From an uncultured Tateyamaria sp. (GTDB lineage: Bacteria > Pseudomonadota > Alphaproteobacteria > Rhodobacterales > Rhodobacteraceae), in assembly GCF_947503705.1 (NCBI RefSeq), contig NZ_CANNES010000008.1:124001-188000 (forward strand): DNA of 64,000 bases. The letters are read 5' to 3'. Shown piece by piece: positions 54,501-63,699 of the stretch. Position numbers and translations under genes: made by a program. Positions within the stretch are counted from its first letter, which is position 1. Each line of letters begins with the position of its first letter. The notes under the pieces are model-generated. The model saw only the letters and a program-made list of their open reading frames with translations, was not told where the DNA came from and searched no databases.

Positions 54501-55564
54501 ACGCGGAGGCCCGTGGGATCGAATCTGTCCGTCAGGACCGGGAAGCCCACGATCTGCCACCCGGGTCACCACGACCATCGTCCTTGTCAAAAGCCGTTGT
54601 GTTCGGGGCACCAGAGGTGGTGTTGCTGGACCTGCCGCAGCTGACCGAAGATCAGCCTGCGCATCGCCCATTCGCGGCCGCACATGCCGTGCCTTGGCCC
54701 GGCGAGATGGCGGTGTTTCGCAGCCCCTCGACTGACGGCTTCGAACTGCTCACCAGCTTCGGGACGCGGGCCCGGATCGGCGCGCTGGTCTCGGACTTCT
54801 ACGCGGGGCCGACGTCGCGCTTCGATCTCGGCAACGTCCTCGCGGTCGATCTGCTCTCGGGCACGTTGGAGAATGTCACCGACCTGACGCTGTTCGGCGG
54901 GGCCAATGCGCTGGCCATCGAGAGCGCACCCGGCACGTGGGAAATCGTGCAGGCCGGCGTGGCAGACCTGATTGCGCCGGGCCGTTATCGAATGATGCGC
55001 CTGCTTCGTGGCCAGCGCGGCACGGAAACGGCCATGGCTAATCCGGCTCTTGCAGGCGCTCGGGTGGTAGTACTCGACGAGGCACTTGCGTCCCTCCCGA
55101 TCGCCGAGGCCGATCTCGGGCTGCCGTGGAACTGGCGCATCGGTCCTGCAAGCCGGTCTGTCAGCGACGAGACATATGTCGCGGCCTCCTTCAACCCGGT
55201 TGGCGTGGGTCTGCGGCCGTTCTCAGTCGCCCATGTCGAGCAGCCATGGCGCAAACCACGTGCGCCGGGCGATCTGACGATCCGCTGGACGCGGCGGTCC
55301 CGGGCCCTCGCAGCCGACAGCTGGGGCGCGGTGGAGGTGCCGCTGACTGAGGAGGTCGAAGCCTATGAAGTCGAGATCCTCGACGGCGCCACGGTGAAGC
55401 GGGTGCTGAGCGCGACCACGCCCAGTGCGATCTACGCGGCCGCCCAGCAAACAGCCGATTGGGGTGCGCCGCTCGGGCCAGGCGACACGCTCGATATCCG
55501 CCTCTTCCAGCTCTCCGCCCTCGTCGGGCGGGGCGCGGCCAAAACCATCACGCTCCAACTCTGA
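51596..55564 (+). CDS. Large tail tip/host-specificity protein with TIM-barrel glycoside-hydrolase-like domain (GTA gp15-like)
   Basis: 1322 residues, the largest gene here. Small-residue-rich hydrophobic start (AAGAAIGGSIGGAILGVSAATIGGFIGSTIG), a hub part with GGGKGGGGGGK linker near residue 105, then a TIM-barrel domain (about 420-720: IGTEMPGLTTIR, IDFVGIDNYMPLSDW, IWFTELGCPAIDRG) and further tail-tip domains. Forms the megatron-like fibre that contacts the receptor in GTA and related siphophages. Confidence 0.95.
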   Translation: MATLVLGAAGAAIGGSIGGAILGVSAATIGGFIGSTIGSVVDSWIISSLAPTQRIEGARLDNLRITSATEGAVIPRLYGRMRIGGNIVWATDFREETKTTTQGGGKGGGGGGKVKTTEYFYYASFAVALCEGPITGIGRIWADGKLLDTAGITWRWYPGDESQTADPFITAKMGAANTPAYRGTAYVVFEDLPLGNYGNRIPQLSFEVFRPLADPDTAEGLTQAVIMIPASGEFAYATQGIRKGSGGSSEPENLNALTDTADMVVALDRLQAMAPKVESVSLVVAWFGDDLRAGNCKVRPGVEVSAKTTTPSAWSVNGVSRANAFLVSRDDQDRPVYGGTPADFAVVQAIREIKARGLRVTFYPFILMDVPLGNTLPNPYSDNATETGQPAFPWRGRITCSPAAGYAGSVDMTATAASQVAALFGAATPGSFSVSGQSVSWNGPSGDWGLRRMVLHNAHLCAAAGGVDAFLIGTEMPGLTTIRSGASTYPAVQAYRDLLADVRSILGSGTKIGYAADWSEYFGHQPGDGSGDVFFHLDPLWADPEIDFVGIDNYMPLSDWRDGFEHADAAEGWPAIYDRAYLQGNIAGGEGFDWFYASAADRTAQVRTQITDGAAAKPWVFRYKDLRAWWSNPHYNRPGGVESGSSTAWTPQSKPIWFTELGCPAIDRGTNQPNVFFDPKSSESFTPHFSRGWRDDAIQRAYLEATYLWWGEAANNPVSSVYGGRMVHVPECAAWTWDARPYPFFPALTDIWTDGANWRLGHWLTGRLGAVSLAALVRHLCLRAGMPESRIDVTGLWGAVEGYAITALESPRASITTLSRHFGFDAVETEGVIRFVMRGRASVATLAPEDLVAARDGDVLELTRGQETELPQALKWQVARADEDYEAAQVEARRITVDTTRIASESFPMAVPPEEAERRCRRALMEAWTGRESAVFRLPPSRLALDPADVVTLAHDGRAVPLRLVSIADAEARGIESVRQDREAHDLPPGSPRPSSLSKAVVFGAPEVVLLDLPQLTEDQPAHRPFAAAHAVPWPGEMAVFRSPSTDGFELLTSFGTRARIGALVSDFYAGPTSRFDLGNVLAVDLLSGTLENVTDLTLFGGANALAIESAPGTWEIVQAGVADLIAPGRYRMMRLLRGQRGTETAMANPALAGARVVVLDEALASLPIAEADLGLPWNWRIGPASRSVSDETYVAASFNPVGVGLRPFSVAHVEQPWRKPRAPGDLTIRWTRRSRALAADSWGAVEVPLTEEVEAYEVEILDGATVKRVLSATTPSAIYAAAQQTADWGAPLGPGDTLDIRLFQLSALVGRGAAKTITLQL

Positions 55565-55572
55565 GGACCGCT

Positions 55573-56649
55573 ATGTCCGACACCACGACCAACCTGCTGC
55601 TCCCGTACATCCTGGCGGCGCAGGCACAGAAGCATGTCACCCTCAACGAGGCATTGCGGCTGCTCGACGGGCTTGTGCAACTCTCCGTTCTCGACCGGGA
55701 TCTGACCGCGCCGCCCGGCAGCCCGGCCGATGGCGACCGGTTCATTGTCGCCAGCGGCGGCACGGGCGACTGGGCGGGCTGGGACCTGAATGTTGCGCTC
55801 TGGACGGACGGGGCGTGGCTACGTTTGCCGCCGCGCACCGGCTGGCGGGCATGGGTCGAGGACGAAGGCCTGCTGCTGGTCTACGACGGGTCCGGCTGGG
55901 TCGGGACAACCCCGGCATCGCTGCAGAACCTCGCGCTGCTGGGACTTGGCACGACGGCGGACGCGTCGAACCCGTTCTCGGCCAAGCTGAATGCCGCGCT
56001 CTGGACGGCGAAGACCGTCGCCGAGGGCGGCACCGGCGATCTGTTCTACAAGATGAACAAGGAGGCGGCCGGCGACGATCTCGGGCTGACCCTGCAGACC
56101 GGCTTTGTGACCAAGGCACTGGTGGGAATGTTCGGCTCCGACAGGTTCCGGCTTGCGGTCTCCGCCGACGGCAGCACCTTCTTCGACGGGCTCAGCGTCG
56201 ACAACGCGAACGGCATCGTCGATCAGCCGCAATTGCCGCGCTTCAAGGCGTATACGAACTACGACAACTATGTGGGCGTCGGGACCTGGACGAAGATCGG
56301 CCTCAACAACACCGACTATAACGATCAGGGTGCCTTTGATGCCGGGACCAACCTGTTCACAGCGCCCGTGGACGGCACCTACCTCTTCGGCGCGACGCTG
56401 CTTTACAAGATCAATGCCAGCGCCACGGCGCGCATGCGCGGGCGGCTCGTTCTGAACGGCACGACCGAGATCCGCGGCTCCCTCGGCGAAATCTCCGCCA
56501 CTCACGTCTCGCTCGCCACCGCGATCTGGCTACAGACCATGGTGCCGCTCACCGCGGGCGATACCGTCGAGCTGCAGGGGTATTTCCGGGTCGCGGACGG
56601 CTACTTCGCCGCCGACCGTACGTCCTTCTGGGGCTGCAAGGTCGGCTGA
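55573..56649 (+). CDS. DUF2793-family tail fibre/receptor-binding protein
   Basis: 358 residues. DUF2793 domain at 1-100 (TTNLLLPYILAAQAQKHVTLNEALR, GDRFIVASG, GAWLRLPPRTGWRAWVEDEG); C-terminal half with TNLFTAPVDGTYLFGATLLY, a C1q-like jelly roll, typical for receptor contact. Follows the tip protein by 9 bases; in-frame codons further upstream lie inside that gene. Confidence 0.88.
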   Translation: MSDTTTNLLLPYILAAQAQKHVTLNEALRLLDGLVQLSVLDRDLTAPPGSPADGDRFIVASGGTGDWAGWDLNVALWTDGAWLRLPPRTGWRAWVEDEGLLLVYDGSGWVGTTPASLQNLALLGLGTTADASNPFSAKLNAALWTAKTVAEGGTGDLFYKMNKEAAGDDLGLTLQTGFVTKALVGMFGSDRFRLAVSADGSTFFDGLSVDNANGIVDQPQLPRFKAYTNYDNYVGVGTWTKIGLNNTDYNDQGAFDAGTNLFTAPVDGTYLFGATLLYKINASATARMRGRLVLNGTTEIRGSLGEISATHVSLATAIWLQTMVPLTAGDTVELQGYFRVADGYFAADRTSFWGCKVG

Positions 56650-56667
56650 GCGGCGGGAGGACTCCAG

Positions 56668-56958
56668 ATGACACCACCCCGATCAGATCAGGGCTTTGTG
56701 CGCATGCCCGACGCCGAGTTCGAGGCGATGCTGGCACGCGCTGCCGAGAAAGGTGCAAAGCGCGCGCTCGCCGATGTCGGCCTGGATGGTGAAGAGGCGG
56801 CGCTCGATATCCGGGATCTGCGATCATTGCTAGACTGTGTCCGGCTGGTGCGTCGCACCGCGATGCAGACCGCCGTCCGCATGATCACCACCGGCGTCAT
56901 GTTGGCGCTGCTTGCGGGCATCGCCATCAAGCTCAAGATCTTCGGCGGCGGCCCGTAG
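56668..56958 (+). CDS. DUF6127-like small membrane protein
   Basis: 96 residues, one C-terminal membrane segment (MITTGVMLALLAGIAIKL). Helical N-terminal domain with FVRMPDAEFEAMLARAAEKGAKRALADVGL. Placed before the lysis genes; a holin-like or anchoring function is possible but unproven. GGGAGGA ribosome site. Confidence 0.7.
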   Translation: MTPPRSDQGFVRMPDAEFEAMLARAAEKGAKRALADVGLDGEEAALDIRDLRSLLDCVRLVRRTAMQTAVRMITTGVMLALLAGIAIKLKIFGGGP

Positions 56959-56991
56959 CGGCACCCCATCCCCATTCATCAGCCCGCAATG

Positions 56992-57016
56992 ACCCGCCCT
57001 TCGAGGCGGGTTCTTT
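56992..57016 (+). terminator. Intrinsic terminator between tail and lysis genes
   Basis: ACCCGCC/GGCGGGT stem with CTTCGA loop (56992-57011), then TCTTTCGTTT. Would reduce lysis gene transcription from the tail operon. Confidence 0.6.
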
Positions 57017-57032
57017 CGTTTCGGAGGACCCC

Positions 57033-57707
57033 ATGACGACGACCTTCCACAACCATTGGCGCGACCTGCCTGAGAGCACCTGGCGCTGGCCGAGTTTCAG
57101 CCCGGCGGAGATCGCCTGCCGGGGCACCGGCAAGCTGCTAATCAACGAGCCCGCGCTCGACAAGCTGCAGGCACTCCGCGACCGGCTGGGCAAGCCGCTG
57201 ATCGTGCGTTCCGCCTACCGCAGCCCCGAGCACAACCGCGCCGTCGGCGGTGCCACCCGGTCCAAGCACATGGACGGTGCGGCTTTCGACATTGCCATGA
57301 CGAACCACGATCCGGCGGCGTTCGAGACGGCGGCACGTGCGGTTGGTTTCCTCGGGTTTGGATTTTATCCGCGCTCGGGGTTCATGCATGTCGATCTCGG
57401 ACCCACGCGCCAATGGGGTGAGCGCTTCCCAGTCCGCGCGACTGCATTCGCCGAAGAAACTCCACCAGCGCGCGAAGTGCTGGCCGACAGCCGCACCATG
57501 AAGGGCGGTGGCGCGGCTGGCGTGGCAACGTTGGGCGCAGCCGGGGTCGAGGTGGCGCAAGGCGTCCTGGCAGAGACCCAGACCGCCATCCTGCCGCTCG
57601 TGCCGTATCTCGACACGCTCCGCTGGATGTTCATCGCCGTCGCGCTCGGCGGTATCGCGGTCACCATCTATGCCCGCCTCGACGACTGGAAGCGGGGGCG
57701 GCGATGA
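57033..57707 (+). CDS. Endolysin: M15-family (D-Ala-D-Ala carboxypeptidase-like) peptidase with C-terminal membrane anchor
   Basis: 224 residues. Zinc peptidase core: RSAYRSPEHNRAVGG, SKHMDGAAFDIAM (His and Asp ligands, about residues 80-92) and FMHVDLGP (about 115). Residues about 190-212 form a membrane segment (WMFIAVALGGIAVTIYA), so a membrane-tethered lysin is likely. Cleaves peptide bridges of the host wall. GGAGG ribosome site. Overlaps the i-spanin by 4 bases. Confidence 0.88.
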   Translation: MTTTFHNHWRDLPESTWRWPSFSPAEIACRGTGKLLINEPALDKLQALRDRLGKPLIVRSAYRSPEHNRAVGGATRSKHMDGAAFDIAMTNHDPAAFETAARAVGFLGFGFYPRSGFMHVDLGPTRQWGERFPVRATAFAEETPPAREVLADSRTMKGGGAAGVATLGAAGVEVAQGVLAETQTAILPLVPYLDTLRWMFIAVALGGIAVTIYARLDDWKRGRR

Positions 57708-57961
57708 TCGGCGACCTCCTCGCTGCGCTCGTCGGATCGGCATGGGCACGCGCAGCGCTCCGTTCCGCCGTCACAGCCTTCGCGATCCTTCTGTTCTTGC
57801 TGACCCTGCGCCGCTCCGGCGAGCGTGCCGGCCGACTGGCAGAGCAGCTCGAAACCATGGAGAAAACCCATGACGCCCAAAGACGGATGCTCGAGGCAGC
57901 GGCGCGCCGTCCTCGTAATCGCGACGAGTTGGTTGACCGGTTGCGCGACGGTCGGTTCTGA
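57704..57961 (+). CDS. Inner-membrane spanin (Rz-like)
   Basis: 85 residues: membrane segment at about 18-38 (RSAVTAFAILLFLLTL) and a coiled-coil periplasmic part (GERAGRLAEQLETMEKTHDAQRRMLEAA). The o-spanin gene starts within it in another frame. Together they fuse inner and outer membranes at lysis. Confidence 0.75.
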   Translation: MIGDLLAALVGSAWARAALRSAVTAFAILLFLLTLRRSGERAGRLAEQLETMEKTHDAQRRMLEAAARRPRNRDELVDRLRDGRF

Positions 57962-58124
57962 CGGTAGCGGGCCAGGGGCGTGTCCGCCGGTCGTCGAGTA
58001 CAGCAGGGAGTTCCAGGCGCGAGCGGCCGACGAGCTGGCCCTGCTGCCGGAGGGCTCTGCGATAGTGGCGATGCTGAGCGACTACGCCGTGATGCGAGTC
58101 CAAGCTCTCGGTTGCATTCGCTAA
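57870..58124 (+). CDS. Outer-membrane spanin lipoprotein (Rz1-like), nested in the i-spanin gene
   Basis: 84 residues from ATG 57870 in a different frame from the i-spanin. Positive start, hydrophobic core and lipobox LTGCA at about 24-28, giving a lipoprotein; the mature part has Pro/Cys (GACPPVVEYS). Overlap of 92 bases with Rz matches lambda Rz/Rz1. Last gene of the prophage. Confidence 0.72.
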   Translation: MTPKDGCSRQRRAVLVIATSWLTGCATVGSDGSGPGACPPVVEYSREFQARAADELALLPEGSAIVAMLSDYAVMRVQALGCIR

Positions 58125-58284
58125 CTCGCGGCGGCTCGATCAAATACGTGTCTTGCGCATTCTCTCCGGTAACTTTCCTTCGTCGATTTTTATTCGGACC
58201 ATAGGCTGCCCGATGGAGCATGTCGCCTGGACGCGCCGCCACCCGGCGCCGTCTGCAGTGACGGAGAAATAATTGTGCCGCTAC

Positions 58285-58419
58285 CTATTTCTTCTTGTGC
58301 TCGCCAAGATTGGTCAAAGTCTTGCCCTTCGTGAAGTCGGCTGTCGCGACGACCTTTTCCTTCACCTTCTTGGGCTTTTTCACTTCACGGTTTCCACGTC
58401 GTTTGTCACCTTTGGTCAT
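58285..58419 (-). CDS. 44-residue highly basic protein
   Basis: Starts MTKGDKRRGNREVKKPKKVK, followed by EKVVATADFTKGKTLTNLGE and ending HKKK. Very Lys-rich, soluble, no hydrophobic segment; GGAGAAAC precedes the ATG. I recall similar tiny conserved proteins in alphaproteobacteria, without function. First gene after the prophage, beside groEL. Confidence 0.7.
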   Translation of the reverse strand: MTKGDKRRGNREVKKPKKVKEKVVATADFTKGKTLTNLGEHKKK

Positions 58420-58525
58420 TTCAGTTTCTCCTGGTTCTGGATTTTTCTGACGAATTGATCGGTGTTCATGCTCATCAGGAATTTGGTTTCGCGTCCCGAG
58501 CCTCCTGACCGCAGGACGTAGACGT

Positions 58526-60495
<1,970 letters not shown>

Positions 60496-60549
60496 GTAAG
60501 TGCTCCTTATTCGGCTGTTTAGGGGAGCATGGCGATGTTCGGATGTGCT

Positions 60550-60576
60550 TTGGTACTCGCCATACCCGAGTGCCAA
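60550..60576 (-). promoter_or_regulatory. CIRCE element (HrcA operator) of groESL
   Basis: TTGGTACTC-N9-GAGTGCCAA, with a single mismatch between the arms and the standard 9-base spacer of CIRCE (consensus TTAGCACTC-N9-GAGTGCTAA). It ends 55 bases before the GTG of groES. Indicates HrcA repression and heat induction. Confidence 0.82.
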
Positions 60577-60691
60577 TATTATTGAACTGATGACTCAGCA
60601 GCGGTTCTACAATAGCGCCTCAAAGAATATCTTTTTTGCTTTCCATGAGTGCATATCCATAAATGCTCCCGCCCACTGTTGAAGCTTGACG

Positions 60692-60934
60692 TCACAAGCG
60701 CCGAACAGAGTTACCGCCAGCAATGATCGCGTTGATCAAGTCTGCGACGGCTCGGTGCCTTTCCGTTTCGGGGTCGGTCCCGACTGCGTTCTCATGCGTC
60801 GCTGCGGCGTCGCGAAGAACCCCCACGATCTCGTGCTCCGGCAGCAGCCCGCGATCGTTCAAGGCAAGCAGGAGCGCCTCGCAGATCGATAGGGCGGCCT
60901 GGCCTGCATGTTCGCTCGTCGTGGACATGCTCAT
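60692..60934 (-). CDS. Hypothetical 80-aa helical protein
   Basis: 80 residues; AGAAGGA precedes the ATG. Helical, with ISICEALLLALNDRGLLPEHEIVGVLRDAA split over the middle. No domain known. It is divergent from the Crp/Fnr gene, separated by 144 bases. Confidence 0.6.
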   Translation of the reverse strand: MSMSTTSEHAGQAALSICEALLLALNDRGLLPEHEIVGVLRDAAATHENAVGTDPETERHRAVADLINAIIAGGNSVRRL

Positions 60935-61078
60935 ATTCCTTCTGGTGCATCCTCAACCGCGGGAAGTTGAAATTCAGATTGATCCGTACTTCTCGCAGGA
61001 ACTTCGCTATGCTGGACTGATCCAGAGCAGTGTCCGGGCCGATTTCCGCTCTTGGTTTACGACGCTCCGGGAGACCCC

Positions 61079-61813
61079 ATGACATCAGTTGAACACAGCC
61101 CCCTGACCCGCAAGCTTTCGGCCTTCGTCGCCCTGTCTGATGTCGAGCTGGCCGTGCTTGAACGACTGCACCAGCGTCGTCGATCCTTCGTCGCGGGGCG
61201 CGATATGGTGCATCAGGGCCAGACAGCTCAGGCTGCCTATATTCTGTCTGCGGGTTGGGTCTGTTCTTACAAGCTACAGGCCGACGGGACGCGGCAGATC
61301 GTGGATTTCCAAGTGCCCGGGGATTTCCTGGGGTTGCGGAGCGTTCTCTTGCGCACCTCGGACCACAGCTTCGAACCCATCGTGGACATCGAGGCGGCCG
61401 AAGTGCTGAGCAGCGACCTTCTGGAAGCGTTCGCGCAGACCCCACGCCTGGCGACCGCAATTCTCTGGGCGGCGTCAAGGGACGAGGCGATGGTTGTGGA
61501 GCATCTCGTCGGGATTGGTCGGCGTGATGCGGACGCCCGGATGGCGCATTTTCTCCTGGAGCTGGCATCGCGTTTGGCGTTGGTCGGCATGGGAAGCAGG
61601 GAAGGGTACGACTGTCCGCTGACGCAATACCACCTCGCCGATGCCCTGGGTCTGAGTGCGGTTCACGTGAACCGGGTCCTGCGGCAGCTTCGCGAGAGCG
61701 GGAGTGTCACTTTCCGGGACGGTCATGTCACGATTCATGATCATGACCGTCTGGTGGACCTTGCCGAATTCGATCCGGCCTATCTGGATCAGATCGGACC
61801 GCTCTTGAAATGA
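61079..61813 (+). CDS. Crp/Fnr-family transcriptional regulator
   Basis: 244 residues from ATG 61079 (GGGAG five bases upstream). Cyclic-nucleotide-binding-like beta barrel at about 20-130 (MVHQGQTAQAAYILSAGWVCSYK, VDFQVPGDFLGL) and a winged HTH at about 165-230 (LTQYHLADALGLSAVHVNRVLRQLRESG). No Cys cluster of FNR type in the N-terminus, so probably not an oxygen-sensing FNR. Ligand unknown; may regulate the nearby stress genes. Confidence 0.92.
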   Translation: MTSVEHSPLTRKLSAFVALSDVELAVLERLHQRRRSFVAGRDMVHQGQTAQAAYILSAGWVCSYKLQADGTRQIVDFQVPGDFLGLRSVLLRTSDHSFEPIVDIEAAEVLSSDLLEAFAQTPRLATAILWAASRDEAMVVEHLVGIGRRDADARMAHFLLELASRLALVGMGSREGYDCPLTQYHLADALGLSAVHVNRVLRQLRESGSVTFRDGHVTIHDHDRLVDLAEFDPAYLDQIGPLLK

Positions 61814-61815
61814 GA

Positions 61816-61846
61816 GGGCCGCCCTCCCTTGTTTGGCAGGCGGCCC
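61816..61846 (+). terminator. GC-rich hairpin after the Crp/Fnr gene
   Basis: 8-bp stem GGGCCGCC/GGCGGCCC with a 15-base loop directly after the stop, between converging genes. No T run, so only a possible terminator. Confidence 0.4.
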
Positions 61847-61871
61847 CGGTGATCAGGTCAGACGCCGAAGG

Positions 61872-62060
61872 TCAGGCGAGGGCGTGGGTCGCCGCGTCGA
61901 GTTCCTTGTTGGTCTCGGCGTCGTTCTTCGCCGTGTTTGCCTTCTCAGCAGCCTGGTAATGCTTCAGCGCCGAATCCTTCTTCGGGCCTGTGGGTGCCTT
62001 GTCCCAGGCGGCTTTCACTGACTTCATCTTGTCGGCTGTCTTTGTCTGTTCGGGTGTCAT
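61872..62060 (-). CDS. Small Lys/Ala-rich helical protein of unknown function
   Basis: 62 residues: TADKMKSVKAAWDKAPTGPKKDSALKHYQAAEKANTAK is split across two amphipathic helices. AAAGGA precedes the ATG. Conserved-looking small soluble protein of Rhodobacteraceae accessory regions; function unknown. Confidence 0.65.
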   Translation of the reverse strand: MTPEQTKTADKMKSVKAAWDKAPTGPKKDSALKHYQAAEKANTAKNDAETNKELDAATHALA

Positions 62061-62276
62061 TGGGAATGTCCTTTCATGGACGTTCCGAAAAATAAGAAGC
62101 GCGCCGACATGCCGACCCTTTCGGGTTCAACACGCCCACACGCTTCTCGGGTACTCGGAAAAAAATGCCTCACCAAATATTCGGCGGGCACATCTCACCT
62201 AGCCGATATCAACGCCCCGCCGCACTGACGCAGGTTAGTCCCGGCGCGTGCGGCAGGTCGAATGACGCTGCGGCAC
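62061..62276. other. Non-coding gap between small genes
   Basis: 216 bases with several short inverted repeats (GGACATTCCC-type region, CCGACATGCC...) but no gene or clear promoter that I can support. Confidence 0.35.
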
Positions 62277-62690
62277 TCAGGTCACAATGGTTTGCTGGTG
62301 GGAGATCCTCAGCCAGGTGTCGTCATCGTTGAGGTATGTTGAGGCGCAGAGTGCTTTGTAGATCGGTACGCCGGCTTTCTCCGCTGAGACACGGTAGGTG
62401 AGAATGGCGACGTCATGACACCGCGTGACGCGACGTTCGGCCATGACGACGGAGCGCCAGCCGGTGCTCTGCTTTAGATGGGTCCAGATCTGGTCGCCCT
62501 GGAGGATGCCGGGCGGATAAGGGAAGATCATGATGGCGTTGTTCGCTGTCGTCGCCCGCGCGTTGTCGGCGCCACTGGTCCAGAAGTGTTCCTCCATGTC
62601 CCAGAGAACGCCCTGTTCGCGCGGCGATAGCGTCCCGGTCTTGTGCGCGGAATGACCCATTGGCGTCGATGTCTGAGCGGAAACGGTCAT
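62277..62690 (-). CDS. SnoaL/DUF4440-like (NTF2-fold) protein
   Basis: 137 residues. MEEHFWTSGADNARATTANNAIMIFPYPPGILQG and later HDVAILTYRVSAEKAG, YLNDDDTWLRISHQQT: the cone-shaped NTF2-like/DUF4440 pattern with LRISHQQ at the end. Possibly a small-molecule binding or stress protein. The ATG overlaps the gene before it (ATGA). Confidence 0.72.
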   Translation of the reverse strand: MTVSAQTSTPMGHSAHKTGTLSPREQGVLWDMEEHFWTSGADNARATTANNAIMIFPYPPGILQGDQIWTHLKQSTGWRSVVMAERRVTRCHDVAILTYRVSAEKAGVPIYKALCASTYLNDDDTWLRISHQQTIVT

Positions 62691-63118
62691 GGACCTGATC
62701 CCGACCCGACAGTCGACATCACCTGATACAGTAAAAAGACGATCGCGAGTATCGTCCAGATTACCCCGCTTTTGCCCAAGCGGCCGTCGGCGACCGTCGA
62801 GGCAGCTCGCTTCAGGGTCTGCGACGGCGGGCTTTCCGGAAGCAGCTGGCTCAAGTCTCCTGCGACCCTGCCGTGATCGCTTTCGAGCGTGGGAACATCC
62901 GGAAATCGAGTAAGCAGCGTTCCCAACCGCGCTCGCGCCGCATCGCGCCCCAGAGCGACCAACTCAGCGGTTTCTTTCCATGGATCGAGGCCGAGCCGCG
63001 CGAGCGTGGAGAGGACTGTCACGACATATCCGTTTCGATCCTCGCCGACGGACGCATAGAGAAACCGATCAAACTCGGGTGGGTGAGGGTTGAGTACATT
63101 GGGGTTGGCCATTGTCAT
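62687..63118 (-). CDS. Hypothetical protein with C-terminal transmembrane anchor
   Basis: 143 residues if started at ATG 63118 (AAGGA, five bases); ATG 63112 also possible. Soluble helical N-terminal part (FDRFLYASVGEDRNGYVVTVLSTLARLGLDPWKE) and a single C-terminal membrane segment (VIWTILAIVFLLYQVMS). Tail-anchored topology. Co-transcribed with the NTF2-like gene; function unknown. Confidence 0.62.
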   Translation of the reverse strand: MTMANPNVLNPHPPEFDRFLYASVGEDRNGYVVTVLSTLARLGLDPWKETAELVALGRDAARARLGTLLTRFPDVPTLESDHGRVAGDLSQLLPESPPSQTLKRAASTVADGRLGKSGVIWTILAIVFLLYQVMSTVGSGSGP

Positions 63119-63384
63119 TCCATTCCTTGGTTGCAGGAACGCAGATCGCCCCTGTTTCCCAAAGGATACGCGCAGGTCGGTCTCGCCGCCCTTACACAGG
63201 TCAGTGCGGACGACTGCCCCCAGGAAGGTCGCAGCCGGTTCGGTGCCCGGGACTAACATGCATCAGCGCCAGTTGGACGATCCCGAGGTACAAGAGGAGA
63301 AGTCGTTCGACTGGTCCGTCCCCGACTTCACGGGACCGTTGACAGTGATGAGCGACGAATCTGCCAACATTGCGGAGGCCAGAG

Positions 63385-63699
63385 ATGACCATGCGGTCGA
63401 CCAGATCGACGGTGACGTTTTCGAACCCGTTCACCTTGTCGGGATATCCGGGCGAATTGCCTGCCGGTGACTACGAAGTTCTCGTCGAAGAAGAGCTTCT
63501 CCAGGGGTTGAGCTTCGAGGCTTACCGTCGGACGGCGACCTACCTGACGGTGCGCGGCAGGGGCCGTCATGCGGGACGCTCCGAGTTACGCGCAACATCT
63601 GACAGTGATCTGAAAGAGGCGCTGAGCCGGGACCGGGGCGCAAACAAGAAGAACGATCACAGCGATGCGGCGCTTTCCCCGCAGGAGGATGAAACATGA
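63385..63699 (+). CDS. Hypothetical protein, conserved in alphaproteobacteria
   Basis: 104 residues. N-terminal half: TVTFSNPFTLSGYPGELPAGDYEVLVEEELLQGLSFEAYRRT, a beta-rich small domain I recall in alphaproteobacterial hypothetical proteins; C-terminal half disordered and acidic. The stop overlaps the following ATG (ATGA), indicating an operon with it. Confidence 0.62.
   Translation: MTMRSTRSTVTFSNPFTLSGYPGELPAGDYEVLVEEELLQGLSFEAYRRTATYLTVRGRGRHAGRSELRATSDSDLKEALSRDRGANKKNDHSDAALSPQEDET

Larger units (their letters stand above)
18519..58124. mobile_element. Prophage of about 40 kb with serine recombinase, lambda-type packaging genes and GTA-like tail
   Basis: Contains integration (serine recombinase), recombination/replication (helicase, AAA protein, primase-helicase, RuvC-like), DNA modification, packaging, head, tail and lysis genes in an order typical of a siphovirus. 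All structural genes appear open. The left limit lies between the WYL start (18440) and the HTH protein stop (18519), the right limit between the o-spanin stop (58124) and the small basic gene (58285). I found no convincing direct repeat between these gaps, so attL and attR are undefined. Confidence 0.85.

Noticed and set aside
51737-54550. Antisense open frame of 937 codons opposite the tail tip gene
   Set aside because: It mirrors a GC-rich coding gene, contains no recognisable domain and has Arg/His/Gly-rich composition typical of antisense frames; the sense frame has clear GTA gp15-like motifs.
18440-58285. Direct repeat as attL/attR: GATGGAG shared near 18510 and 58212
   Set aside because: Seven bases is not significant and neighbouring bases do not extend it; no better repeat was found by eye.
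60940-61078. FNR-type box upstream of the Crp/Fnr gene (TTGAT half sites)
   Set aside because: Only single half sites (TTGAT) occur, without a matching ATCAA at the right spacing.
63258-63470. Possible small rightward gene starting MHQRQLDDPEVQEE
   Set aside because: No ribosome site, Asp/Glu-rich composition of a shadow frame, and it overlaps the better supported gene at 63385.
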